Notes: a model not told the origin generated them from the letters alone. Shown: positions 8,687-17,414, counted from the first letter of the stretch. The stretch: DNA of 64,000 nucleotides from Streptomyces sp. 2131.1 (GCF_900105515.1 NZ_FNSY01000001.1:3534001-3598000), one strand, 5' to 3'. Numbers and translations are program-made.

Positions 8687-10849
8687 ATGAACGCGCCGTA
8701 CGACGGTGACCGCGGTCAGGGTGCGGGCGGTGCCGGGTACCCCGGCGGCCCTCCGGTACCCCCTGGGCCGGAGCAGGAGCCGGTGCCGGATCCGTATCTG
8801 CAGTCCACGTACGACTACGACCCGTACCGGGCCCAGGACCTCTCCGCGCAGGACCCGGTGGACGAGGCGTTGTACGACCGCGCCGCGCACCCGCCACCGC
8901 CGCCCGGCACCTACCAGCAGCCGCAGCCGCTGTACCAGCAGCCTCCGGCGGCCCAGTACCCCCCCGACCCCCGCATCTGGGCCCAGACACCGCCGCCCGA
9001 ACCCGCCGGGCCCTCGCGCCACCTCCCGTACGGCGACAACGCCGCGACGACCCAGTTCGTGGGCGTGGACGACCTCGTCACCCAGGCTTCCGCCGACCGC
9101 GACGAGCCCGACGCCTTCGCCCACCTCTTCCGGGACCAGGAGGGCCCCGCGGGGCCTGCCGCCTCCCCGGCACCGGCCCAGCCCGAGCCCGCCCCGGCCC
9201 CCGCGCCGCCCAAGTCCGGCGGCCGCGCCTCCGGCCTGCTGAAGTCCAGTGCGGTCATGGCGGCCGGCACGCTCGTCTCGCGCCTCACCGGCTTCGTCCG
9301 CAGCCTCGTGATCACGGCGGCGCTCGGCGCGGCCCTGCTCGGCGACAGCTTCACGATCGCCTACACGCTGCCCACGATGATCTACATCCTCACCGTGGGC
9401 GGCGGCCTGAACTCCGTCTTCGTCCCGCAACTCGTCCGCTCCATGAAGGACGACGAGGACGGCGGCGAGGCCTACGCCAACCGGCTCCTGACCCTGGTGA
9501 TGGTCGCGCTCGGCCTGATCGTCGCCGTGGTGGTCTTCGCGGCACCGTGGCTCATCCGGCTGATGTCGTCGACGATCGCGGACGACCCGGCGGCCAACAA
9601 CGTCGCCGTCACCTTCGCCCGCTACTGCCTGCCCACCATCTTCTTCATGGGTGTGCACGTCGTGATGGGCCAGATCCTCAACGCCCGCGGAAAGTTCGGC
9701 GCGATGATGTGGACCCCGGTCCTCAACAACATCGTCATGATCTTCACCTTCGGCATGTTCATCTGGGTCTACGGCACGTCCCACGAGTCCCACATGGGCG
9801 TGCAGACCATCCCGCCGGAGGGCGTGCGGCTGCTGGGCATCGGCACCCTGCTCGGACTGGTCGTCCAGGCGCTGGCCATGGTCCCGTACCTGCGCGAGGC
9901 CGGCTTCCGCTTCCGCCCGCGGTTCGACTGGAAGGGCCACGGTCTCGGCAAGACGGTCAAGCTCGCCAAGTGGACGGTCCTGTTCGTCTTCGCCAACCAG
10001 GCCGGTGTACTGGTCGTCACCCAGCTCGCCACCTCGGCCGGCAAGGCGTCCGGGAAGAACGGCGCGGGCTTCCTCGCCTACTCCAACGCCCAGCTGATCT
10101 GGGGCATGCCGCAGGCGATCATCACCGTCTCGGTCATGGCCGCCCTGCTGCCCCGTATCTCCCGGGCCGCGCACGACAACGACCCGGGCGCCGTCCGCGA
10201 CGACATCTCGCAGGGGCTGCGCAACTCCGCTGTGGCCATCGTGCCGGTCGCCTTCGCGTTCCTGGCCCTGGGCGTGCCGATGTGCACGCTGCTGTACGCG
10301 TCCAGCGGCCCCGAGGCCGCCCGCTCCATGGGCTTCATCCTCATGGCGTTCGGCCTCGGTCTGATTCCGTACTCCGTGCAGTACGTGGTGCTGCGCGGGT
10401 TCTACGCGTACGAGGACACCCGGACGCCGTTCTACAACACGGTCATCGTCGCCCTGGTCAACGCGGCAGCCTCGGCCCTCTGCTACGTGGTGCTGCCCGC
10501 CCAGTGGGCCGTGGTCGGCATGGCCGCCTCGTACGGACTGGCGTATGCCGTCGGTGTCGGGATCGCGTGGCGCCGACTGCGCAACCGCCTGGGCGGCGAC
10601 CTGGACGGCGCCCACGTGGTCCGCACCTACGCCCGGCTGTGCCTGGCCGCGATTCCGGCCGCCGTGGTCGGCGGAGCGGCAGGCTTCGGGCTTCTGAGCG
10701 TGCTCGGGCAAGGTGCCTTCGGCTCGCTCGTCGCACTGATCTGCGGCGGGATCCTGCTGCTGGGCGTGTTCTTCGTCGCGGCCAAGAGGATGCGGATCGA
10801 AGAGATCAACGGCATGGTCGGCATGGTCAGGGGGCGGCTCGGCCGCTAG
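8687..10849 (+). CDS. murJ: Lipid II flippase MurJ (MviN)
   Basis: A 720-residue protein. The first 180 residues are a disordered, Pro/Gln/Tyr-rich cytoplasmic tail. The MOP-superfamily core then begins (SSAVMAAGTLVSRLTGFVRS) with about fourteen membrane helices, including the conserved GQILNARGKFGAMMWTPVLNN region. It moves lipid-linked peptidoglycan precursor across the membrane. Start ATG 8687 after GAGGTGGGG. In Mycobacterium tuberculosis the same flippase is fused to a pseudokinase and an extracellular discoidin-like domain; here those parts are the next gene. Confidence 0.94.
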   Translation: MNAPYDGDRGQGAGGAGYPGGPPVPPGPEQEPVPDPYLQSTYDYDPYRAQDLSAQDPVDEALYDRAAHPPPPPGTYQQPQPLYQQPPAAQYPPDPRIWAQTPPPEPAGPSRHLPYGDNAATTQFVGVDDLVTQASADRDEPDAFAHLFRDQEGPAGPAASPAPAQPEPAPAPAPPKSGGRASGLLKSSAVMAAGTLVSRLTGFVRSLVITAALGAALLGDSFTIAYTLPTMIYILTVGGGLNSVFVPQLVRSMKDDEDGGEAYANRLLTLVMVALGLIVAVVVFAAPWLIRLMSSTIADDPAANNVAVTFARYCLPTIFFMGVHVVMGQILNARGKFGAMMWTPVLNNIVMIFTFGMFIWVYGTSHESHMGVQTIPPEGVRLLGIGTLLGLVVQALAMVPYLREAGFRFRPRFDWKGHGLGKTVKLAKWTVLFVFANQAGVLVVTQLATSAGKASGKNGAGFLAYSNAQLIWGMPQAIITVSVMAALLPRISRAAHDNDPGAVRDDISQGLRNSAVAIVPVAFAFLALGVPMCTLLYASSGPEAARSMGFILMAFGLGLIPYSVQYVVLRGFYAYEDTRTPFYNTVIVALVNAAASALCYVVLPAQWAVVGMAASYGLAYAVGVGIAWRRLRNRLGGDLDGAHVVRTYARLCLAAIPAAVVGGAAGFGLLSVLGQGAFGSLVALICGGILLLGVFFVAAKRMRIEEINGMVGMVRGRLGR

Positions 10850-10861
10850 GGCGGCCGAGCC
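10836..10861 (+). terminator. Possible hairpin spanning the murJ stop
   Basis: The perfect 11-bp stem GGCTCGGCCGC/GCGGCCGAGCC with a TAGG loop includes the stop codon itself. It may terminate or attenuate transcription between murJ and the pseudokinase gene. Confidence 0.45.
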
Positions 10862-10977
10862 CGCACAACCATCGCCGGCCTCCGCGTGTCGTGCATAGCG
10901 CCGGAGTGTGGGCACAATTGGCGTGACTGTGCAGAGCTGGCTGGCATCGCGCAACGGATGGGGAGGCAGGAACGACG

Positions 10978-12675
10978 GTGGCGGAACGTAGCACGGCTGC
11001 CGTCGACGTGGCCGACAACAGCGGGGACGAGCCGCTGACCGCCAAGGCGGACGAGGCCACGACCGACGGCACGGCAGAAGCGCAGGACGCGGCGGAAGCG
11101 GAATCCTCGACGGAGGACGGCACCAAAGCCGCTCCCGAGCCCTCCCCGGCCACCCCGGACCTGCACAGCGGACACAAGCTGGCCGGCCGGTACCGGCTGG
11201 AGGAGTGCGTCACCCGCCTGGACGGGTTCAGCAGCTGGCGGGCCGTCGACGAGAAGCTGCGTCGGGCGGTCGGCGTCCACCTCCTTCCCGCGGACCACCC
11301 AAGGGCACGCGCCGTCCTGGCCGCGGCCCGGTCCTCCGCGCTGCTCGGCGACCCCCGCTTCGTACAGGTCCTCGACGCCGTCGAGGAGGACGACCTCGTC
11401 TACGTCGTCCATGAATGGCTGCCCGACGCCACCGAGCTCACCGCCCTGCTGAGCGCGGGCCCGATGGAGGCCCACGACGCTTATCAGCTCGTCAGCCAGG
11501 TCTCCCAAGCCATGGCCGCCGCCCACCGGGAGGGCCTGGCCCACCTCAGGCTCACTCCGGGGGCCGTGCTGCGCAGTACGTCGGGCCAGTACCGGATCCG
11601 CGGCCTCGCGGTGAACGCCGCTCTCAGGGGCATCACCTCGGACGGCCCCCAGCGGGCCGACACGGAGGCCATCGGTGCCCTGCTGTACGCCGCGCTGACG
11701 CAGCGCTGGCCGTACGAGAGCGATGCGTACGGGCTCACCGGCCTGCCCAAGGGGATGGGGCTGCTGGCGCCCGACCAGGTGCGGGCAGGAGTCCACCGGG
11801 GGCTCTCCGAGATCGCCATGCGCGCCCTCGCCAACGACGGCGCCACGGCCTCCCGCCAGGAACAGCCGTGCACCACCCCCGACGAGCTCGCCAAGGCCGT
11901 GGCGGCCATGCCTCGCATCCGGCCTCCCGAGCCCGTCTTCACCGCGCCGCCCGAGTACCAGCGGACCACCTACCAGCAGGGCACGTACGGCAGGCCGGCC
12001 GTCCCCGGAGCCGCCGCGACCCAGCCCGTCGTCCCCGTGCCGCCCGCCCCGCTGCAGAGCCGCACCGGACGGGCCCTGAAGTGGGCCGTCTCCGCGCTGC
12101 TGATCGCCGCGCTGGGGCTGGGCAGCTGGCAACTCGCCGAAACACTCATCGACCGGGACAACAACTCGGGCGATGATCCCGGCACCACCCAGTCCAACCC
12201 GGAGAACAACGACGCCCCGCCGGTCGAGAAGAGCAAGCCCGTCCCGATCGTCAGTGCGCAGGACTACGACCCGCTCGGAGGCGACGGCAGTGAGAAGCCG
12301 CAGAGCATAGGCAATGCGTACGACGACGACCCGAGTTCGTACTGGAACACGGACGGCTACTACTCCGCAGAATTCGGCAATCTGAAGAAGGGCGTCGGGA
12401 TCGTACTCGATCTCGGCAAGGTGCAGCGGGTCGGGACGGTGGACGTGTCCTTCCTGGGTGGCACCACGTCGGTCGAGCTGCGCACGGGCGGCTCCACGAT
12501 GCCGGCCGGGCTCTCCGGCTTCGAGAGGGTCGCACAGGGTGCCGGGACGCAGGTCTCGCTCAAGCCCGCCAAGCCTGTGCAGGCTCGGTTCCTGCTTGTC
12601 TGGCTCACCAAGCTCCCGCCGAGCAGTGAGGGGAACTTCCGGGGGAAGATCTCGGACATCAAGGTCACCAGCTGA
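10978..12675 (+). CDS. Membrane pseudokinase with extracellular discoidin-like domain (MurJ partner)
   Basis: 565 residues. An acidic head is followed by a Ser/Thr-kinase fold from GHKLAGRYRLEECV. It lacks the catalytic residues: the HRD loop reads HREGLAHLRLTPGAVL (about 182-197) and no DFG is present (RIRGLAV). One helix follows (WAVSALLIAALGLGSWQLAE, about 366-385). The outside domain (about 420-560; YDDDPSSYWNTDGYY, VDVSFLGGTTSVELRTGG) resembles F5/8-type C domains. This is the layout of the C-terminal half of M. tuberculosis MviN, whose pseudokinase is phosphorylated by PknB and recognised by FhaA. Start GTG after GGGGAGGCAGG. PknB and FhaA homologues are both in this window. Confidence 0.85.
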   Translation: MAERSTAAVDVADNSGDEPLTAKADEATTDGTAEAQDAAEAESSTEDGTKAAPEPSPATPDLHSGHKLAGRYRLEECVTRLDGFSSWRAVDEKLRRAVGVHLLPADHPRARAVLAAARSSALLGDPRFVQVLDAVEEDDLVYVVHEWLPDATELTALLSAGPMEAHDAYQLVSQVSQAMAAAHREGLAHLRLTPGAVLRSTSGQYRIRGLAVNAALRGITSDGPQRADTEAIGALLYAALTQRWPYESDAYGLTGLPKGMGLLAPDQVRAGVHRGLSEIAMRALANDGATASRQEQPCTTPDELAKAVAAMPRIRPPEPVFTAPPEYQRTTYQQGTYGRPAVPGAAATQPVVPVPPAPLQSRTGRALKWAVSALLIAALGLGSWQLAETLIDRDNNSGDDPGTTQSNPENNDAPPVEKSKPVPIVSAQDYDPLGGDGSEKPQSIGNAYDDDPSSYWNTDGYYSAEFGNLKKGVGIVLDLGKVQRVGTVDVSFLGGTTSVELRTGGSTMPAGLSGFERVAQGAGTQVSLKPAKPVQARFLLVWLTKLPPSSEGNFRGKISDIKVTS

Positions 12676-12693
12676 CCTTTCAGGATCGCGAAC

Positions 12694-12737
12694 AAATGGG
12701 GCCGGCCCGGATCACTCGATCCGGACCGGCCCCATTT
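12694..12737. terminator. Bidirectional terminator between convergent genes
   Basis: Long stem starting AAATGGGGCCGG and ending CCGGCCCCATTT around an ACTC loop, with a single interruption. It is A-rich on one side and T-rich on the other, so it works both ways between the pseudokinase gene and the convergent DUF2690-like gene. Confidence 0.85.
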
Positions 12738-12760
12738 CGTCTGCCCAGCCGTTTCAGCGG

Positions 12761-13228
12761 TCAGTACGAAGGCGTTTTCGAGTGCAGGCTGACGTTGTCG
12801 TACTGGGACCAGGCCTCCGCGTACGAGGAGAGCGGATCCTTGTCGTAGACCATCGCCGTGTAGCAGCTATAGCTGCCGAGGGAAGAGCTGTAGGAAAGCT
12901 TCGTGCAGTTATACGATTTGCCGTCCGAGTTCCGCACGATCTGAGCCTTGCCCCACACGTCCTCGGAGAGGGTGATCCGCGCCCAAGCGGTGTGGCACTT
13001 GACGCTGTACCGCAGCTCAACAGCACCGAGTGTCCAGGTGGAGGTGCCGATGGAGGCGCGCTTGACAGTGGTCGCATCGCCGGAACACCCGGCGGAAATG
13101 GGATTCTTCCCGTCCATCGAATAGCTGGCCGCCTGTGCGCTCCCCGGGAGCAGTGCCACCAGCGCGGGTGCGGCGAGAACGGTCGTCAGCACCTTTCCCA
13201 GGTACCGCTTCACATGCCTCTTCTTCAT
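12761..13228 (-). CDS. Small secreted protein, DUF2690-like
   Basis: A 155-residue precursor. ATG at 13228 after AAGGGGACC; signal peptide with basic KKRHVKRYLGK, a hydrophobic core (VLTTVLAAPALVALLPG) and the cleavage site SAQA|ASY. The mature part has four cysteines (SAGCSGD, VKCHTAW, NCTKL, SCYTAMVYD) and the pattern DGKNPISAGC, VELRYS, WARI, YTAMVYD that I associate with the DUF2690 family of secreted actinobacterial proteins. Function unknown. It is convergent to the pseudokinase gene and not part of the usual murJ-sigM order. The spacer upstream (13229-13354) is strikingly AT-rich for this chromosome, which suggests acquisition or a strong promoter region. Confidence 0.72.
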   Translation of the reverse strand: MKKRHVKRYLGKVLTTVLAAPALVALLPGSAQAASYSMDGKNPISAGCSGDATTVKRASIGTSTWTLGAVELRYSVKCHTAWARITLSEDVWGKAQIVRNSDGKSYNCTKLSYSSSLGSYSCYTAMVYDKDPLSSYAEAWSQYDNVSLHSKTPSY

Positions 13229-13366
13229 GTGGTCCCCTTCCTGATTTCCCTCAATATAGGGCGGACAGGGCACATTCGAAGCTCAAGCGAAACGCGCTTT
13301 TGTCATTCCTATAATCCAACCCACCTCACCATTTACTTTCTGTCGAGGATCGGTTTGAATGCACGG

Positions 13367-14098
13367 ATGGCGACAGCTGAGGGGGGAGACCGCGAGCACC
13401 ACGGTGCCGATGCCGACGCGCCGAGCGACGCGGACCTTCTCGCCGGCCATGTGGCCGGTGACCCCGATGCCTTCGGTGAGCTGGCACGACGCCATCGCGA
13501 CCGGCTGTGGGCCGTGGCCCTGCGGACGCTGGGCGACCGCGAGGAAGCGGCTGACGCCGTGCAGGACGCGCTGGTCTCCGCGTTCCGCGCCGCCCATACC
13601 TTTCGCGGCCAGTCCGCCGTCACCACGTGGCTGCACCGGATCACGGTGAACGCCTGTCTCGACCGGGTCCGCAAGGCCGCGTCGCGGAAGACCTCGCCCG
13701 TCGACGACCCGGAACGGCTCGACCAGCTTCTGGAGCCCCACGAGTCGGCGGAGGCTCCGGCAGAGCGTCACGACCTCCACCGCGAACTCATCGCCGCTCT
13801 CGCCACTCTCCCCGCCGAACAGCGCGCGGCGCTTGTCCTGGTGGATATGCAGGGATACCCGGTGGCGGAGACCGCCCGCATCCTCGACGTGCCCGTGGGC
13901 ACCGTGAAGAGCCGCTGCGCGCGGGGCCGAGCCCGCCTGGCGCCGCTGCTGGCCCATCTCCGAAGTGACGGTGGCGGCAGTGAGACGCCCGACACGGAAG
14001 GGAACCGGACACCACGGCCATCCGTCCCACCGGCAGCCGGACCACGAGACGCAGCCGGCGACCCCACAGCAATGAAGGGCGGAGGTGGACACCGATGA
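13367..14098 (+). CDS. sigM: ECF RNA polymerase sigma factor SigM
   Basis: 243 residues. Region 2 (DPDAFGELARRHRDRLW, LGDREEAADAVQDALVSAF, TFRGQSAVTTWLHRI; about 32-95) and region 4 (LPAEQRAALVLVDMQGYPV, ILDVPVGTVKSRCARGRARL; about 145-195) are both present, with an acidic linker and a disordered tail. It directs transcription under envelope or redox stress. Start uncertain: the ATG at 13367 lacks a good RBS, whereas an in-frame TTG at 13355 lies five bases after GAGGA and may be the true start. Its stop overlaps the anti-sigma start (ATGA), indicating coupled translation. Confidence 0.92.
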   Translation: MATAEGGDREHHGADADAPSDADLLAGHVAGDPDAFGELARRHRDRLWAVALRTLGDREEAADAVQDALVSAFRAAHTFRGQSAVTTWLHRITVNACLDRVRKAASRKTSPVDDPERLDQLLEPHESAEAPAERHDLHRELIAALATLPAEQRAALVLVDMQGYPVAETARILDVPVGTVKSRCARGRARLAPLLAHLRSDGGGSETPDTEGNRTPRPSVPPAAGPRDAAGDPTAMKGGGGHR

Positions 14099-15063
14099 CA
14101 TCAGCAGCCGACACGACCCAGCACCCGGATGTCTCGGAGATCTCCGACCTGACCGAGGGCCTGCTCACCGAGTCCCGAGCGGCCGAGGTCCGCAGCCATA
14201 CGGATAGGTGCGACCTCTGCGGTGACCTCCTCGCCTCGTTGGAGGAGATCCGCAGCCTGCTCGGCGACCTGCCGGCACCTCCGCCCATGCCCGGGGACAT
14301 CGCCGACCGCATCGATGCCGCACTCGCCGCGGAGGCAGCGTCCCGCCGCACACAGGCCGCGGCCGCCGACGTTTCACGTGAAGCAACAGATGTTTCACGT
14401 GAAACAGAGCCCGAACCCATAACCTCGGCCGTTCCGCCACGGTCAGGCACCCCAGACCGCCCCACCGGACATGCCCGTGCGGGTACGGGCCCCGGGCGTC
14501 GCCCCGGCCGGACACGACGCCGAGCCACCCTTCTCGCCACCGCACTCGGAGCTGCTGCCCTGACCGGAATGAGCGTCTTCCTGCTGCAGAACGTCCCGGT
14601 CTCGCAGAGCAGCAGCGACACCAGCGCAGTGAGTCAGGATACGGGGGGCAAGAGCAACGCGCGTGTGTACTCGCAGGCCACACTTGAGGGCCAGGTGGAC
14701 GCGCTGCTGAATGAACGTGCCGATGTGGCCAGCCAGGGCCCCGGCGCCAAGGAACAGGCTCCGTCCGTCGGCTCCAAGTCCTCGCCCCAGTCCGACCCCT
14801 CGGACCCCATGTCGCCTGAGGCCCCGCTCCGCGCTCCGGCCGTGACCGTCCCCGCGTGTGTGGAGGAGGGCATCGGGCGGAACAGCGACGCCCTCGCCAT
14901 CGAGAAGGGCTCGTACGAGGGCATCGATGCCTACCTCGTCGTACTGCCCCACCCCACGGACCCGGCCAGCGTCCAGGCCTATGTCATCGAGGCTGCATGC
15001 GTCGGCGCCGGGCCCCCCGCCAAGGGGAAACTGCTGCTGACGCACGCTTACAACCGCCCCTGA
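14095..15063 (+). CDS. Zinc-binding transmembrane anti-sigma factor for SigM
   Basis: 322 residues. The N-terminal anti-sigma domain carries the ZAS zinc motif H35-x3-C39-x2-C42 (HTDRCDLC). A long linker leads to one membrane helix (LLATALGAAALTGMSVFLLQ, about 145-165) and a secreted C-terminal domain. It presumably holds SigM inactive at the membrane. Start ATG overlaps the sigM stop by four bases. The linker encodes VSREATDVSRETE, because two parS sequences (one imperfect, one perfect) lie in frame at 14371-14405. Confidence 0.88.
   Translation: MTSAADTTQHPDVSEISDLTEGLLTESRAAEVRSHTDRCDLCGDLLASLEEIRSLLGDLPAPPPMPGDIADRIDAALAAEAASRRTQAAAADVSREATDVSRETEPEPITSAVPPRSGTPDRPTGHARAGTGPGRRPGRTRRRATLLATALGAAALTGMSVFLLQNVPVSQSSSDTSAVSQDTGGKSNARVYSQATLEGQVDALLNERADVASQGPGAKEQAPSVGSKSSPQSDPSDPMSPEAPLRAPAVTVPACVEEGIGRNSDALAIEKGSYEGIDAYLVVLPHPTDPASVQAYVIEAACVGAGPPAKGKLLLTHAYNRP
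14371..14384. other. Imperfect parS site inside the anti-sigma gene
   Basis: GTTTCACGTGAAGC, one mismatch from the ParB consensus, seven bases from the perfect site that follows. Read in frame as V-S-R-E-A. Confidence 0.6.
14392..14405. other. parS: parS site inside the anti-sigma gene
   Basis: Exact GTTTCACGTGAAAC, read in frame as V-S-R-E-T. The pair of sites is 21 bases apart, start to start, two helical turns, so two ParB dimers could sit on the same DNA face. Confidence 0.88.
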
Positions 15064-15093
15064 GAATCACACCGCCAGCCGCTCCGGCACGTT

Positions 15094-15120
15094 GGGAATG
15101 CATCCCCCGTAGGATCCGTT
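15094..15120 (+). promoter_or_regulatory. Sigma-R type promoter for trxBA
   Basis: GGGAAT (15094-15099), exactly 18 bases, then GTT (15118-15120). This matches the sigma-R (oxidative/disulfide stress) consensus GGAAT-N18-GTT known for the trxBA operon of S. coelicolor. The predicted transcript start lies about 65-70 bases before the trxB start codon. Confidence 0.85.
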
Positions 15121-15196
15121 GGGTGGGGTGAGAGTCGTTGAACCGGCCCCAGTAGGCGTGGACAGTAGGCAGTCTGCAGAGACGAGGAAGAAACCC

Positions 15197-16162
15197 GTGA
15201 GCGACGTGCGTAATGTGATCATCATCGGCTCCGGCCCGGCCGGCTACACAGCCGCCCTTTACACCGCGCGCGCCTCGCTGAAGCCGCTGGTCTTCGAGGG
15301 CGCCGTCACCGCCGGTGGCGCGCTCATGAACACCACCGACGTGGAGAACTTCCCGGGCTTCCAGGACGGCATCATGGGGCCCGACCTCATGGACAACATG
15401 CGCGCCCAGGCCGAGCGCTTCGGTGCCGAGCTGGTCCCGGACGACGTGGTCTCCGTCGACCTCACCGGTGACATCAAGACGGTCACCGACACCGCCGGCA
15501 CCGTCCACCGCGCCAAGGCGGTCATCGTCACGACGGGCTCGCAGCACCGCAAGCTCGGTCTCCCCAACGAGGACGCCCTCTCCGGACGCGGCGTCTCCTG
15601 GTGCGCGACCTGCGACGGCTTCTTCTTCAAGGACCAGGACATCGCCGTGGTCGGCGGCGGCGACACCGCGATGGAGGAGGCGACCTTCCTCTCGCGCTTC
15701 GCCAAGTCGGTCACGATCATCCACCGCCGGGACACGCTGCGCGCCTCCAAGACCATGCAGGAGCGCGCGTTCGCCGACCCGAAGATCAAGTTCGCCTGGG
15801 ACAGCGAGGTTGCCGGGGTCAACGGCGAGCAGAAGCTCTCCGGAGTGACCCTGCGCAACACCAAGACCGGCGAGACGTCCGAGCTGGCCGTGACCGGCCT
15901 GTTCATCGCCGTCGGACACGACCCGCGCACCGAGCTCTTCAAGGGCCAGCTCGACCTGGACGACGAGGGCTACCTGAAGGTGGCCGCCCCCTCGACACGT
16001 ACCAACCTGCCCGGTGTCTTCGGTGCGGGCGACGTCGTCGACCACACCTACCGCCAGGCGATCACCGCAGCCGGCACGGGCTGCTCCGCCGCCCTCGACG
16101 CAGAGCGCTTCCTTGCCGCGCTCGCCGACGACGAGAAGGCTGCTCCCGCGGCCGCCGTCTGA
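15197..16162 (+). CDS. trxB: Thioredoxin reductase
   Basis: A 321-residue FAD/NADPH enzyme that reduces thioredoxin. FAD-binding [12 protein letters not shown] near the start; redox-active disulfide C136-A-T-C139 ([11 protein letters not shown]); NADPH-binding [10 protein letters not shown] at about 153-162; C-terminal [16 protein letters not shown]. Normal length. GTG at 15197 after GAGGAAG; the longer frame from 15119 begins inside the promoter. It is the first gene of a two-gene operon with trxA behind a sigma-R promoter. Confidence 0.96.
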   Translation: MSDVRNVIIIGSGPAGYTAALYTARASLKPLVFEGAVTAGGALMNTTDVENFPGFQDGIMGPDLMDNMRAQAERFGAELVPDDVVSVDLTGDIKTVTDTAGTVHRAKAVIVTTGSQHRKLGLPNEDALSGRGVSWCATCDGFFFKDQDIAVVGGGDTAMEEATFLSRFAKSVTIIHRRDTLRASKTMQERAFADPKIKFAWDSEVAGVNGEQKLSGVTLRNTKTGETSELAVTGLFIAVGHDPRTELFKGQLDLDDEGYLKVAAPSTRTNLPGVFGAGDVVDHTYRQAITAAGTGCSAALDAERFLAALADDEKAAPAAAV

Positions 16163-16210
16163 ACCACGCCTCATCCCACATCCCCACCCCGCGAAGCTAA
16201 GGAGGCTGCC

Positions 16211-16540
16211 GTGGCCGGCACCCTGAAGAACGTGACCGACGACTCCTTCGAGGAGGTCGTCCTCAAGAGCGACAAGCCCGTTCTGGTGGACTTCTGGGCT
16301 GCCTGGTGCGGTCCGTGCCGCCAGATCGCCCCGTCGCTGGAGGCCATCGCGGCTGAGCACGGCGAGATCGAGGTCGTGAAGCTCAACATCGACGAGAACC
16401 CGGCCACCGCCGCCAAGTACGGCGTCATGTCCATCCCGACGCTGAACGTCTACCAGGGTGGCGAGGTTGCCAAGACTATCGTGGGCGCCAAGCCGAAGGC
16501 CGCGATCCTGCGTGACCTCTCGGACTTCATCTCCGAGTAA
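16211..16540 (+). CDS. trxA: Thioredoxin
   Basis: 109 residues, classical thioredoxin fold, active site W32-C33-G34-P35-C36, cis-proline context MSIPTLNVYQGG. It reduces cytoplasmic disulfides, with electrons supplied by TrxB. GTG start with a perfect AAGGAGG six bases upstream, 48 bases after trxB, so co-transcribed from the sigma-R promoter. A parS site and terminator hairpin follow. Confidence 0.96.
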   Translation: MAGTLKNVTDDSFEEVVLKSDKPVLVDFWAAWCGPCRQIAPSLEAIAAEHGEIEVVKLNIDENPATAAKYGVMSIPTLNVYQGGEVAKTIVGAKPKAAILRDLSDFISE

Positions 16541-16573
16541 GGCTTCGCGAGCAAGACGCCGCCTGCGTCTGAT

Positions 16574-16587
16574 GTTTCACGTGAAAC
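16574..16587. other. parS: parS site after trxA
   Basis: Exact GTTTCACGTGAAAC. Its last five bases (GAAAC) form the foot of the terminator stem at 16583-16617, so the segregation site and terminator overlap. Confidence 0.9.
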
Positions 16588-16617
16588 GGGCCCGTCCTCC
16601 TCGGACGGGCCCGTTTC
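16583..16617. terminator. Bidirectional terminator between trxA and the GNAT gene
   Basis: Perfect 15-bp stem (GAAACGGGCCCGTCC and complement) with a TCCTC loop, between convergent genes; overlaps a parS site. Confidence 0.85.
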
Positions 16618-16638
16618 GTATGCACGGATGAGTGAGCC

Positions 16639-17256
16639 TCACAACGGTCGCAGAGCAGGCTCTTTCTGCACCACGCCCAGAAGTCGGTCCAAGGCCATCT
16701 CAACGTCCTCCTTCCAGGAGAGCGTCGTACGCAGCTCCAGCCGCAGCCGAGGGTTCACCGGATGCGGACGCACCGTCTTGAACCCCACGGACAGAAGATG
16801 GTCGGCGGGCAGTACACAGGCCGGCTCCTTCCACCGCGCGTCCCCGAAGGCCTCGATCGCCTTGAAGCCCCGCCGGATCAGGTCCTTGGCGACGGTCTGA
16901 ACCATCACCCGGCCCAGCCCTTGGCCGCGGTATCCCGGCATGATCAACGCGGTCATCAGCTGGACGGCATCGGGGGACACGGGGCTCGTCGGAAAGGCGG
17001 TCGCGCGCGGGACATACGCCGGGGGTGCGTAAAGCACGAAGCCGGCCGGTACGTCATCGACATAGACCACACGCCCGCAGGAGCCCCACTCCAGGAGAAC
17101 GCCGGAGATCCAGGCTTCCTTCTCCCGATCGGCCGTTCCGCCCTTGGCGGCAGCTTCGCCACTGACCGGGTCGAGCTCCCAGAACACACAGGAGCGACAG
17201 CGCCGGGGAAGGTCGGGAAGGTTGTCCAGCGTGAGCGGTACGAGCCGACGCCCCAT
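16639..17256 (-). CDS. GNAT family N-acetyltransferase
   Basis: 205 residues. The acetyl-CoA binding loop is clear (ALIMPGYRGQGLGRVMVQTV, motif R-G-Q-G-L-G, about 110-127). An N-terminal Cys-rich turn (RRCRSCVFWELDP) is typical of the branch found beside parB in Streptomyces. Substrate unknown. It follows parB on the same strand but is separated by a hairpin at 17360-17396, so it probably has its own promoter. Convergent with trxA. Confidence 0.82.
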   Translation of the reverse strand: MGRRLVPLTLDNLPDLPRRCRSCVFWELDPVSGEAAAKGGTADREKEAWISGVLLEWGSCGRVVYVDDVPAGFVLYAPPAYVPRATAFPTSPVSPDAVQLMTALIMPGYRGQGLGRVMVQTVAKDLIRRGFKAIEAFGDARWKEPACVLPADHLLSVGFKTVRPHPVNPRLRLELRTTLSWKEDVEMALDRLLGVVQKEPALRPL

Positions 17257-17359
17257 GAAGGCTGTTCCTCACTTCTCTCGCCCACGTCCTGGACGGAAAT
17301 GCCCTGCCAGAACGCATCGTAACCACCACCGGATCAAGCTGACACCGTGACAAAGCAAA

Positions 17360-17396
17360 GGGCGGGCTGTATCCGTGAACCGGATACAGCCCGCCC
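17360..17396 (-). terminator. Terminator after parAB
   Basis: Perfect 16-bp stem (GGGCGGGCTGTATCCG and complement) with a five-base loop, 18 bases past the parB stop on the minus strand. Confidence 0.85.
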
Positions 17397-17414
17397 TCTC
17401 GGCGATCGACGGAG

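Noticed and set aside
12458..13354. Upstream extension of the sigM frame
   Set aside because: Runs through the pseudokinase gene's 3' end, the terminator and the DUF2690-like gene on the other strand; sigma homology begins only after 13367.
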